The notes under the pieces were generated by a model, which did no database searches, was not told the origin of the DNA, and was given only the letters and a program-made list of their open reading frames with translations. The position numbers and the translations under genes were made by a program. A stretch of 64,000 bases of DNA from Candidatus Pantoea bituminis (lineage in GTDB: Bacteria > Pseudomonadota > Gammaproteobacteria > Enterobacterales > Enterobacteriaceae). Shown in pieces: positions 1 to 8,730 of the stretch; the stretch's first letter is position 1; each line of letters starts with the position of its first letter. The stretch covers positions 496,001 through 560,000 of the forward strand of contig NZ_JAGTWO010000004.1 in the NCBI RefSeq assembly GCF_018842675.1, written 5' to 3'.

Positions 1-1059
1 CCCAACGATGCCGCGGCGGTTGCAGACAATCTGGTTAAAGCGGTGGATCGTCCGTTCGACATTTCGCGCTATGAGCTGGTGGTGTCGCTGAGTATCGGTA
101 TCGCCGTTTATCCGGGTGATGGCGTTGATGAGCGCGAGCTGATGTTCAACGCTGACGCCGCGATGTATCACACGAAAAATAATGGCCGCAACGGTTACAC
201 CTTCTTCCAGCCATCGATGAATATGCTGGCGCAGAGCCAACTCCAGCTGAACAACGATCTGTGGCACGCGCTGGATAACAACGAACTGCGCCTGTTTTAC
301 CAACCAAAATATTGCGCGCCGCGCGGCCCGATTCTTGGCTTCGAAGCGCTGCTGCGCTGGGAACATCCAGCGCGCGGATTACTGACGCCAGACCATTTTC
401 TGCCGATGGCGGAAAAGACCGGCATGATCGTGAGCATCGGTAATTGGGTGATTAACGAAGCCTGCCGTCAACTGCGCCAATGGCATCTGCAAGGACATCC
501 CCATTGGTCAGTGGCGGTAAATTTATCGTCGCTGCAATTCGAGCAGAGTAATTTGGTGGAAACGGTGACGGAGGCGCTGGCGAAGCATGAGATTCCGCCA
601 GAGCTGTTGACGCTAGAAGTGACGGAAACCACGGCCATGCGCGATCCCGATGAAAGCGTGCGTATCCTCACTGAGTTGACCAAGTTGGGTGTGAAGGCTT
701 CTATTGATGACTTTGGTACTGGCTATTCCAGCTTGCTGTACCTGAAACGTTTACCGGCAAGCGAACTCAAAATTGATCGCGCGTTTGTGAATGAGTTACA
801 GCATCACTCTGAAGACGCCACCATCGTCTCGGCGATTGTGGCGCTGGCGCAGTCGTTGCAACTGAAAGTTGTCGCCGAAGGGGTGGAAACCGCCGAACAG
901 CAGGCTTTTCTGACCGGCCTGGGCTGCAACACGTTGCAAGGTTATTTGCTGGGCAAACCTATTCCACCTGAACGGATCAGTGAACTGGATAATTTTGTTG
1001 GCACACAAGAGAATGAATTAAAGACAGAACTGCATACAGTTAACTCATCTCTTACCTGA
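1..1059 (+). CDS. GGDEF-EAL domain protein, 5' end outside window
   Basis: The frame is open from the first base of the window, so this is the C-terminal part of a larger protein. The first ~55 residues look like the end of a GGDEF domain (VSLSIGIAVYPGDG, then ADAAMYHTKNNGRNGY). The rest is a complete EAL phosphodiesterase domain with the EALLRWEHP, NLSSLQF, EVTET, DDFGTGYSS and AEGVET motifs, so metal and cyclic-di-GMP binding residues appear conserved. Known family role: hydrolysis of cyclic-di-GMP to pGpG, controlling motility and biofilm. Whether the GGDEF half is active cannot be judged, because its signature lies upstream. A strong terminator follows directly. Confidence 0.93.
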   Translation, partial: PNDAAAVADNLVKAVDRPFDISRYELVVSLSIGIAVYPGDGVDERELMFNADAAMYHTKNNGRNGYTFFQPSMNMLAQSQLQLNNDLWHALDNNELRLFYQPKYCAPRGPILGFEALLRWEHPARGLLTPDHFLPMAEKTGMIVSIGNWVINEACRQLRQWHLQGHPHWSVAVNLSSLQFEQSNLVETVTEALAKHEIPPELLTLEVTETTAMRDPDESVRILTELTKLGVKASIDDFGTGYSSLLYLKRLPASELKIDRAFVNELQHHSEDATIVSAIVALAQSLQLKVVAEGVETAEQQAFLTGLGCNTLQGYLLGKPIPPERISELDNFVGTQENELKTELHTVNSSLT

Positions 1060-1071
1060 GCAAGCAACGTG

Positions 1072-1103
1072 AAAAAGGCCACATGAGAATGTGGCCTTTT
1101 TGT
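1072..1103 (+). terminator. Rho-independent terminator after the EAL gene
   Basis: An AAGGCCACA / TGTGGCCTT stem with a short loop is followed by a T tract, 12 bases after the stop codon of the GGDEF-EAL gene. Confidence 0.9.
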
Positions 1104-1292
1104 TTATCAGGCAGCAACGCTGGATAATCACGGTGAATAAGCCGTAGCGGAATAGAAAAATGAACGTCAGCGTTGAATAGTGAATGCTTATAAAGAGTTA
1201 ATCGCATTAAATCTACAAAAAGTGAAGGGCTGTTTTCGGTGATTATCTCTTGTACATGCTAAAGTCACGGCGTGAAAAAGGAGTGAAACCGC

Positions 1293-2696
1293 GTGGCAAA
1301 ATACCAACGATTAATGGATGACGTTCAGCAGCAGATCGAGGCGGGAATCTGGCCGCCAGGCACGAAATTACCCTCCTTGCGCCAGCAGGTCGCGCAGCAA
1401 GGATTGAGTTTAATGACGGTGCTGCATGCTTATGAATTGCTGGAGAGTCAGGGCTGGATTGTTTCACGGCCGCAATCGGGTTACTACGTAGCACCACGCG
1501 CGTTAGCCGTAAAACCGTTAAGCGTGGCGATCAGTGAAAAGGTCGATATCAACGACTTTGTGTTTGATGTATTGCAGGCCACGCGTGATCCCAGCATTGT
1601 GCCGTTTGGTTCCGCTTTTCCCGATCCGGCGCTGTTCCCCCAACGTCAGTTAATGCGCTCGCTGGCAAATGTTTCGCACCAACTCACCGCCTCCGATGCG
1701 CTGCACAATTTACCTCCCGGCAATGCCACCTTGCGTCAGCTGCTGGCGCAACGCTATGCGCGTCAGGGCATTATGTTGTCGCCGGATGAAATCGTCATTA
1801 CCAGCGGCGCGCTGGAAGCGCTGAATCTCAGCCTGCAATCACTGACAGAACCCGGTGATTATGTCGTGATTGAGCAACCCAGTTTTTATGGGGCGCTACA
1901 GGCGATTGAGCGGCTGAAACTCAAAGCGTTGGCGATCCCCAGCGATCCCACCCACGGTATTGATTTAGTTCAGCTTGAAGAGACGCTTCAGCGCTGGCCG
2001 GTAAAAGCGTGCTGGTTAATGACCACGTTGCAAAATCCGCTTGGCGTGACCTTAACGCCGGAGCGCAAACAACAGCTGGTTGAGCTGCTGGCGCAGCATC
2101 AGGTTCCCATGATTGAAGATGATGTCTATTCAGAGCTTTGGAACGGCAACACGCCGCCGTTACCCGCTAAAGCGTGGGATCGTCAGGGAAATGTTTTGCA
2201 CTGCGGCTCATTTTCAAAATCGCTGGTGGCGGGTTTTCGTGTGGGGTGGGTAGCGGCAGGAAAGCATGCGCAACGCATTCAGCGTTTACAGTTAATGAGC
2301 ACTCTCTCTACCAGTGCACCGATGCAGCTGGCGCTGGCAGATTTCCTGGCCACGCGTCGTTATGACGTGCATTTAAAGCGCTTACGGCAGATTTTGGCGA
2401 AGCGACAGCAGATGGCGCGCCAAAGTTTATTGAAAGTGTTACCGGCCAGATCAACGGTGACTGAAGCGTCAGGCGGCTATTTTCTCTGGGTGACGCTACC
2501 AGAAACCATTAATACCATAGCGCTTTATCAGCAAGCTTTGGCTGCAGGTATCAGCATTGCGCCGGGCCAGCTCTTTGCGACGGGCGATCAATTTAATCAC
2601 TGTTTCAGGCTGAATACCGCCTGGCCGTGGGATACGCGGGCCGAGGCGGCAATGGAAACGTTAGGCAGGATAATGGCAGAAATGGCGCAAAGCTAA
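1293..2696 (+). CDS. ydcR: MocR/PdxR-type transcriptional regulator, YdcR-like
   Basis: A 467-residue protein with an N-terminal GntR winged helix (residues ~1-70: LPSLRQQVAQQGLS, SRPQSGYYVAPR) fused to a fold-type-I aminotransferase domain. The PLP lysine is probably in SFSKSL (about residue 310). Length and N-terminal sequence match E. coli YdcR (468 aa) closely. Such proteins use PLP or an aminated ligand as effector; the target genes here are unknown. The start is GTG at 1293, preceded by AAAAAGGAG, and it opens the GntR domain at its usual position. The 3' end overlaps the convergent ylaC stop by a few bases. Confidence 0.9.
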   Translation: MAKYQRLMDDVQQQIEAGIWPPGTKLPSLRQQVAQQGLSLMTVLHAYELLESQGWIVSRPQSGYYVAPRALAVKPLSVAISEKVDINDFVFDVLQATRDPSIVPFGSAFPDPALFPQRQLMRSLANVSHQLTASDALHNLPPGNATLRQLLAQRYARQGIMLSPDEIVITSGALEALNLSLQSLTEPGDYVVIEQPSFYGALQAIERLKLKALAIPSDPTHGIDLVQLEETLQRWPVKACWLMTTLQNPLGVTLTPERKQQLVELLAQHQVPMIEDDVYSELWNGNTPPLPAKAWDRQGNVLHCGSFSKSLVAGFRVGWVAAGKHAQRIQRLQLMSTLSTSAPMQLALADFLATRRYDVHLKRLRQILAKRQQMARQSLLKVLPARSTVTEASGGYFLWVTLPETINTIALYQQALAAGISIAPGQLFATGDQFNHCFRLNTAWPWDTRAEAAMETLGRIMAEMAQS

Positions 2697-3175
2697 ACGC
2701 GCGCCGCTTCCTGATGGCCCCATGTCAGATAGTAAATATCGTAAAAATCCACTTCACCTTTCTGGTTCAGCAAACGCTGAATACCCATTTTTACGCGCTC
2801 CGGTGTTTCCGGCAGTGACAAGATGCGCGACACCGCTTGCTCGCGTACGGGTTGTACGTAATACCATTCGCCGTTGTAGCAAACACGCAGATCCAGCGCA
2901 TCGATATCTTCAAAGCGGTACTTGGGATTGATGTCCATTAACATCAGAAAGCTCATCACCAGCACGAATGCGGTTGCGAACCAAAACGCGGGCCAGCCGA
3001 GCATATCAGTGGTGAAGATTAACGCCACGCACAAGCCGTAGCACAAATACATCACCGCCCACAGGCCGGGATGCTTTCTCAAAAATGACAAGCTAAAGCG
3101 CGGCAAATTGTCGCGGCGTTCTTCGCGGTTAAGCGTGGCAATCTCGTCGATCAGGATTTGTTTAATGTTTTCCAT
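2693..3175 (-). CDS. ylaC: YlaC family inner-membrane protein
   Basis: A 160-residue protein closely resembling E. coli YlaC. It has a charged N-terminus (EERRDNLPRFSLSFLRKHPG), two adjacent hydrophobic segments at about residues 37-58 and 63-81, then a soluble C-terminal part with YRFEDIDALD and RVCYNGEWY. Function of the family is unknown. The upstream GAGGTG is a good ribosome binding site for the ATG at 3175. It is convergent with ydcR (overlapping stops). Its 5' side faces the repeat array. Confidence 0.88.
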   Translation of the reverse strand: MENIKQILIDEIATLNREERRDNLPRFSLSFLRKHPGLWAVMYLCYGLCVALIFTTDMLGWPAFWFATAFVLVMSFLMLMDINPKYRFEDIDALDLRVCYNGEWYYVQPVREQAVSRILSLPETPERVKMGIQRLLNQKGEVDFYDIYYLTWGHQEAARV

Positions 3176-3282
3176 CGTTCACCTCACTTTCATCTGTTGA
3201 TGATTTAAACAGATAACAGTCAAGGTAAGCAGACACAGATTTGTACGGTTTTTATATAACAGTTTGGTGAGACGGGTAAGGT

Positions 3283-4160
3283 GCGCGCAGCCGCATGCTG
3301 TCACCGAATTCGCAGGTTGCAGCATCTTCCTCCCCCATTTATGGGGGAGGACTGAGGAGGGGGACAAACGACTTCCTCTGCGCGCTGCCCCCATCCCGGC
3401 CTTCCCCCGTTTTGACGGGGAAGGCGACGCTGCCGCATGCTGTCACCGAATTTGCAGGTTGCAGCATCTTCCTCTTCCATTTATGGGAGAGGACCGAGGT
3501 GGGGGACAAACGACTTCCTCTGCGCGCTGCCCCCATCCCGGCCTTCCCCCGTTTTGACGGGGAAGGAGACGCTGCCGCATGCCGTCACCGAATTCGCAGG
3601 TTGCAGCATCTTCCTCCCCCATTTATGGGGGAGGACCGAGGTGGGGGACAAACGACTTCCTCTGCGCGCTGCCCCCATCCCGGCCTTCCCCCGTTTTGAC
3701 GGGGGAAGGAGACGCTGCCGCATGCTGTCACCGAATTCGCAGGTTGCAGCATCTTCCTCTTCCATTTATGGGAGAGGGCCGAGGTGGGGGACAAACGACT
3801 TCCTCTGCGCGCTGCCCCCATCCCGGCCTTCCCCCGTTTTGACGGGGAAGGAGACGCTGCCGCATGCTGTCACCGAATTCGCATGTTGCAGCATCTTCCT
3901 CCCCATTTATGGGGGAGGACCGAGGTGGGGGACAAACGACCTCGCACTAAAAAGCCGAGGTGGGGGACAAACGACTTCCTCTGCGCGCTGCCCCCATCCC
4001 GGCCTTCCCCGTTTTGACGGGGAAGGAGACGCTGCCGCATGCTGTCACCGAATTCGCATGTTGCAGCATCTTCCTCCCCATTTATAGGGGAGGACCGAGG
4101 TGGAGGACAAACCACCTCGCATATGGGGGGACCGAGGTGGGGGACAAACGACCTCGCCCT
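3283..4160. repeat. Tandem array of ~142-bp multi-hairpin repeat (five to six units)
   Basis: Head-to-tail copies recur with the phrase GACAAACGACTTCC at 3363, 3505, 3647, 3790 and, diverged or partial, at 3931, 3966, 4106 and 4143. Spacing is 142, 142, 143 and 141 bases. Each unit holds a stem CCTTCCCCCG/CGGGGAAGG, a less perfect GACGCTGC/GCAGCATC pairing around TGTCACCGAATTCGC, and a stem TCCTCCCCC/GGGGGAGGA with a short AT loop. The last two units are degraded and contain small internal duplications. Long open frames across the array on both strands are products of the repeat and not credible genes. Single copies occur in the opposite orientation near 27.4 and 37.3 kb. Confidence 0.93.
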
Positions 4161-4256
4161 CACTCATCAAAATCCTCGAGCCGGCTCCAGAATTCTACTC
4201 ACCTCACTTTCATCCAATACTGTTCTCACTCATGCTGCGCAAAAAGAGGAACCCCT

Positions 4257-4607
4257 ATGCGCCATGGAATTGAACGCAGCCGTGAATTACGACGAAACGC
4301 AACCGATGCCGAACGTTTACTCTGGCGTTATTTGCGCCATAAACAGTGTCTCGGCCAGCGTTTTAGGCGACAACATCTCATCGGCCCTTACATTGTGGAC
4401 TTCGCCTGCCTTGAACAACATTTGGTGATCGAGCTCGACGGTTCGCAGCATGCCGACGCGCATCGTTACGACACACAACGCACACATTACCTCAGCTATC
4501 TCGGCTGGCACGTGCTGCGCTTCTGGAATCATGACGTACTAAAGCAACCAGAAGCAGTGATCACAGCGGTCATAAACGCATTCACCAGGAAGTCACAAAA
4601 CTGTTAA
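4257..4607 (+). CDS. DUF559 endonuclease-like protein
   Basis: A 116-residue protein with the DUF559 pattern, related to the Vsr/restriction-endonuclease-like fold: RNATDAERLLWRYLR, QRFRRQHLIGPYIVDFAC, LVIELDGSQHA and GWHVLRFWNHDVL. The putative catalytic residues are the D of VDFAC, the E and D of IELDGSQH and nearby Gln/His. This is the family arrangement, but no activity is proved for most members. The start is ATG 4257, preceded by AAAAAGAGGA. Longer upstream extensions run into the repeat array and are rejected. The gene begins ~100 bases after the last repeat unit, suggesting a functional link (inference). Confidence 0.85.
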   Translation: MRHGIERSRELRRNATDAERLLWRYLRHKQCLGQRFRRQHLIGPYIVDFACLEQHLVIELDGSQHADAHRYDTQRTHYLSYLGWHVLRFWNHDVLKQPEAVITAVINAFTRKSQNC

Positions 4608-4719
4608 CAACAAATTTGGGTTTAGTTAGTTAATTCAGATAATTATGTTAATTCTGTCGGGCAGAGCACATTGCGTTACCCCGGAATTTGCCACACTTAA
4701 ACAAAAAAGGAGAACCTGT

Positions 4720-5322
4720 ATGACTGCTAAAATTTCCAGTCTGATGTTACTGATGTCCTTCGCTGCGGGTACGTTCTCAGCTGGCGCGTCTGATAATCCT
4801 CAGCATCTGATGTTATCGACGCCATCGGGCGGTGTGCCGAACAATCCCTTGCCGCTGATTATCTGGCCGCGCGTGGTGCCGGATGACCAGGAAGACAAAG
4901 CTGCGTGGTTTGAAAAAACCTTTGCACAGCATGGTTGGCCACCAGCGTGGCGCTATCCTATTTTTCCCTATACCCATTATCACCCGAACACGCATGAGCT
5001 TCTTGGCGTAGCGGAAGGCTGGGCAGAAGTGTTGTTTGGCGGTGACAGCGGCCGCATGGTGACGCTGCGGGCTGGGGATGCGGTATTAATTCCGGCAGGT
5101 GTTGGGCATAAACAAATTCATGCCAGCGACGATTTTATCGCCGTCGGCGCCTATCCTGAAGGAATGTCACCCGAAACGCTGCGTGACGAGCCGGACAAAC
5201 TCCAACATTCGCTGGTACAGATAAAACAGGTACCCATGCCAACCCGCGATCCTTTTACGGGTAAAGCGGGCGCAATGACAGAGATTTGGGCACCTGTAGC
5301 CAATCTGACATCGCACCAATAA
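4720..5322 (+). CDS. Exported cupin-domain protein
   Basis: A 200-residue protein with an N-terminal signal peptide (hydrophobic ISSLMLLMSFAAGTFSAGA). A single cupin barrel follows, with HYHPNTHELLGVAEGWAEV as motif 1 and GDAVLIPAGVGHKQI as motif 2, giving the His/Glu metal ligands. It resembles YjlB-like cupins, but the exported location is unusual for those. Substrate unknown. ATG 4720 follows AAAAAAGGAG; the upstream in-frame start is rejected because it would bury the signal peptide. Confidence 0.78.
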   Translation: MTAKISSLMLLMSFAAGTFSAGASDNPQHLMLSTPSGGVPNNPLPLIIWPRVVPDDQEDKAAWFEKTFAQHGWPPAWRYPIFPYTHYHPNTHELLGVAEGWAEVLFGGDSGRMVTLRAGDAVLIPAGVGHKQIHASDDFIAVGAYPEGMSPETLRDEPDKLQHSLVQIKQVPMPTRDPFTGKAGAMTEIWAPVANLTSHQ

Positions 5323-5553
5323 AGTGCATTTTGAGCCTGATTTCCCCTAGCCCGGTGCTCACCGGCTAAGCAGAGAAAGAGGACGCTGCCGCATAATAAC
5401 GCCAACGTTGCTGATGTCGGTCTCTTTCTCTGCCAGGCGTGAGCGAAACAGCCAGAGAGGTGAACACGGTCACACGCTAAAAACACCTGCCCAAGCCCTG
5501 GCACACTTTGTGCAATCTTTGTTTTATCTTCTCTGACAAGCGCCGGGTAATTC

Positions 5554-6993
5554 ATGAAAGATAGCTACCAGATAGCACCACATTTCTATGATGAGATGTT
5601 AATGGGCGATGGTCAGTACCGCGCGCATTATCAAACTTACTGGAAGTGGTTACAAAACGCGGACAAAGAGGCGATTGCACGCAAGCGCCAGGAAGCGGAA
5701 CTTTTGTTTCATCGGGTGGGGATTACCTTTAACGTCTATGGCGACGATGGCGGAGCGGAACGTTTAATTCCTTTCGACAGCGTACCGCGCATTATTCCTG
5801 CTCAGGAATGGGCGATGCTGGATCGCGGTATTCGCCAGCGCGTTCAGGCGCTCAACGCTTTCCTTCATGACATCTATCATCAGCAGCACATCCTGAAAGC
5901 CGGCATCATCCCGGCGGAGCAGGTGATGGTGAACGATCAATATCAGCCCTGCATGCATGGCGTCGATCTGCATCGTGATATCTATGCACACATTGTTGGC
6001 GTAGACATGGTGCGTAACAGCGATGGCGAATATTACGTACTGGAAGATAACCTGCGCACGCCTTCCGGCGTTTCCTATATGCTGGAAAACCGCAAGATGA
6101 TGATGCGGCTCTACCCGGAACTGTTTGCCGAGCAGCACATCGCGCCGGTAGAACGTTATCCTTCACATCTGCTGCAAACCCTGCGTGAAAGCTCGCCAGT
6201 CAACGATCCGGTGGTGGTGGTATTGACGCCGGGCCGCTTTAACAGCGCCTATTTTGAACACAGCTTCCTTGCCCAACAGATGGGTGTTGAACTGGTGGAA
6301 AGCGCTGACTTGTTCGTTAAAGATGGCGCAGTAATGATGCGAACCACCGCCGGACCCTGCAAAGTGGATGTGATTTATCGGCGGGTAGATGATGCATACC
6401 TCGATCCGCTGGCCTTCCGCCCCGACTCAATGCTTGGCGTACCGGGCTTGTTATCGGTCTATCGTGCTGGCAACGTGGTGCTGGCGAATGCCATTGGTAC
6501 CGGCGTGGCCGACGATAAATCGATCTACCCTTACGTGCCAGACATGATCCGCTTCTATCTTGATGAAGATCCGATCCTGAATAACGTGCCGACATGGCAA
6601 TGCCGCAAGCCGAAAGATCTCTCCTATGTGCTGGCGAATCTGCATGAAATGGTGGTGAAAGAGGTGCATGGCGCCGGCGGCTACGGCATGTTGATCGGCC
6701 CGGTTGCCAGCCAGCAAGCGCTCAGCGATTTTCGGGCGCGATTACAGGCGCGGCCCGATAACTACATCGCGCAGAACACGCTGGCGCTTTCGACGTGTCC
6801 CACATTTATCGAAAACGGTCTGGCTCCACGCCATATCGATCTCCGTCCTTTTGCCTTGTGCGGGGCTGAGATCCGCTTGGTGCCAGGCGGCTTAACGCGC
6901 GTTGCGTTGACGGAAGGCTCGTTGGTGGTGAACTCGTCTCAGGGCGGCGGCACTAAAGATACCTGGGTTCTGGAGGATGACGCATCATGCTAA
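5554..6993 (+). CDS. Circularly permuted ATP-grasp protein
   Basis: A 479-residue protein of the circularly permuted ATP-grasp type 2 family (formerly DUF404/DUF407). Recognisable blocks include FNVYGDDGGAERLIPFD near the N-terminus, HVVG-like HIVGVDMVRNSDGEYYVLEDN, TPSGVSYMLENR, VKEVHGAGGYGMLIGP and DLRPFALCG. ATP-grasp enzymes ligate a carboxylate to an amine through an acyl phosphate, and a peptide or amide ligase is the expected role. It is the first gene of a tight four-gene operon with an alpha-E protein (7-base overlap), a transglutaminase-like protein and Anbu. That gene set has been predicted from comparative genomics to make or process a peptide; its product is unknown. Confidence 0.92.
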   Translation: MKDSYQIAPHFYDEMLMGDGQYRAHYQTYWKWLQNADKEAIARKRQEAELLFHRVGITFNVYGDDGGAERLIPFDSVPRIIPAQEWAMLDRGIRQRVQALNAFLHDIYHQQHILKAGIIPAEQVMVNDQYQPCMHGVDLHRDIYAHIVGVDMVRNSDGEYYVLEDNLRTPSGVSYMLENRKMMMRLYPELFAEQHIAPVERYPSHLLQTLRESSPVNDPVVVVLTPGRFNSAYFEHSFLAQQMGVELVESADLFVKDGAVMMRTTAGPCKVDVIYRRVDDAYLDPLAFRPDSMLGVPGLLSVYRAGNVVLANAIGTGVADDKSIYPYVPDMIRFYLDEDPILNNVPTWQCRKPKDLSYVLANLHEMVVKEVHGAGGYGMLIGPVASQQALSDFRARLQARPDNYIAQNTLALSTCPTFIENGLAPRHIDLRPFALCGAEIRLVPGGLTRVALTEGSLVVNSSQGGGTKDTWVLEDDASC

Positions 6994-7915
6994 GTCGTAC
7001 AGCCAGCGGTCTCTATTGGATGGCGCGGTACCTGGAACGCGCAGAACAACTCGCCCGCGTATTAGATGTCACCAACCGGCTGTCGCTGATGCCCGTGCGC
7101 GGCAGTCACGACAACGAGCTCATGCTGCCGCTGAATTTTACCGGGACCAATCAGCTGTTCGAAACGCTGAACGGACACTTCACCATGGCGCAGCTGTTTC
7201 ACTTCTTTGCGCTTGACGATCGCAATCCCAGCAGCATCTTCAACTGTTGGCAGTCGGCATGGAACAATGCACATGCCGTGCGCGGGAGCCTCTCTTCAGA
7301 AGTGTGGGAAAGCATAAACTCGACGTGGATAGAGATGCGCAAAATCCGTCAGCGCGGATTAACCAGCGCAGGCGCAGACACTTTTTTGATTGGGTAAAAG
7401 AGCGCTCACATCTGTTTCGTGGTGCGATGTTCGGCACTTTATTGCGCGGTGATGCCATGTGCTTTATCCGCATCGGCACTTTGCTAGAGCGCAGTGAAGG
7501 TACGGCAAGGTTATTGAGTGTGAATCAGCAACTGCTGGAACAAGATCCTGATTCGGTGCGCGAATACTATTGTCTCGACAATCTATTGCGTGCGGTGTCT
7601 GCGCGTGAAGCCTACAACGCGATCTTTAAAGAGCAGCTGTTTCCAGACAACGTCAATGAGATGCTGATCCTGCGCAGTGAAAGTCCACGATCGCTGCACT
7701 CTTGTATTGAAGAGATCGCTAATCAACTGGAAATGATCGGCAGCAGTGGGGAAGATCGTCCACGCTATTTGATTACCGTGCTGCTGGCGCAGTTGCGCTT
7801 CAGTACCTGGGAAAGCCTGACGCGAAATGGCCTGCAAAACTGGCTGAATACCTTTCTGGACAGCTGCAACGAACTGGCTGAAAGCATCAATCAAACCTAT
7901 CTGGAGGCGAAATGA
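6987..7915 (+). CDS. Alpha-E domain protein (frameshifted in this sequence)
   Basis: Residues MLSRTASGLYWMARYLERAE mark the start of an alpha-E (DUF403) protein of about 309 residues. The frame breaks at a run of six T at 7382-7387. Adding one T turns GADTF-LIG-stop into GADTFFDWVKERSHLF and joins the second frame, which ends at 7915 with NQTYLEAK. The protein is all-helical and always found with ATP-grasp/transglutaminase partners; its role is unknown. The start overlaps the ATP-grasp gene by 7 bases, and the stop overlaps the next start as ATGA, indicating translational coupling. The break is more likely a sequencing error than a real mutation. Confidence 0.87.
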
Positions 7916-8712
7916 GACTGAACATTGAGCACAAAACCTGGTATGCCTACGAGCAACAGGTAAAACTCAGCACCCAGTATCTGCGCCTGACGCCGCAAGA
8001 CTCTGTGCATCAACAGATCATCTCATGGGAATTGATCTTGCCCTGCGAGGCAACGCGCACGCGAGATGCCTACGGTAACGTGATGCACGTTTTAACGCTG
8101 GATACGCCCCATCAAAAGCTGGAGATTGCCGCGCGGGGTGAAGTGGAGATTCTTGACGGCGGCGAAATGGCAGCCGATCCCGATTGCGCTTTATCACCGC
8201 TGATTTTTCTGCGTGCCACGCCACTGACTCAGCCAGACGGTGCCATCATGGACTTTGCCTTGCGCTACTGGCGGCCCGAAGCGCCGATCGCCAGCCTGGA
8301 AAAGTTGATGGATGCATTACTGTTGAAAATGCCCTATCGGCCAGGCAGTACGCAGGTTACGGATGCAGCAGCAAAAGTTTTTGCTGCCGGTTCAGGCGTA
8401 TGCCAGGACCACAGTCATGTGTTTCTCGCCTGTTGCCGTACGCTGGGCATCCCCGCTCGCTATGTCAGCGGCTACCTTTATACTGACAATGTTGAACACG
8501 TCGCTACTCACGCTTGGGTTGAAGCCTGGCTGGATGGCAATTGGCACAGCTTTGATATCACCAATAATACCCGCAGCACGCGCCAGCATTTACGGTTGGC
8601 GGTTGGCGTGGATTATCTGGATGCCTGCCCGGTACGCGGAATGCGTTTAGGCGGCGGCGGTGAAGATATGCTGGCAATCGCTGCGGTGCAAAAAATAATT
8701 CCGCAGCAATAA
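7912..8712 (+). CDS. Transglutaminase-like cysteine protease family protein
   Basis: A 266-residue protein with an N-terminal beta-rich transglutaminase-N domain (residues ~1-90) and a transglutaminase-like core. The triad is visible as Cys in GSGVCQDHSH, His in ATHAWVEAW and Asp in SFDITNN. Family members act as cysteine peptidases or amidases rather than true transglutaminases. It is the third gene of the ATP-grasp/alpha-E/Anbu operon and could trim or cross-link whatever the ligase makes (inference). The start ATG overlaps the previous stop. Confidence 0.92.
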   Translation: MRLNIEHKTWYAYEQQVKLSTQYLRLTPQDSVHQQIISWELILPCEATRTRDAYGNVMHVLTLDTPHQKLEIAARGEVEILDGGEMAADPDCALSPLIFLRATPLTQPDGAIMDFALRYWRPEAPIASLEKLMDALLLKMPYRPGSTQVTDAAAKVFAAGSGVCQDHSHVFLACCRTLGIPARYVSGYLYTDNVEHVATHAWVEAWLDGNWHSFDITNNTRSTRQHLRLAVGVDYLDACPVRGMRLGGGGEDMLAIAAVQKIIPQQ

Positions 8713-8730
8713 ACCTTTACGAGCGTAATG

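Noticed and set aside
3283..4160. CRISPR-like reading of the array
   Set aside because: Units are adjoining ~142-bp copies without short direct repeats and unique spacers, and no cas genes are nearby.
3264..4163. Several open frames of 65-216 codons on both strands across the repeat array
   Set aside because: They are periodic by-products of the 142-bp repeat, share the same peptide in shifted frames and have no start signals or known domains.
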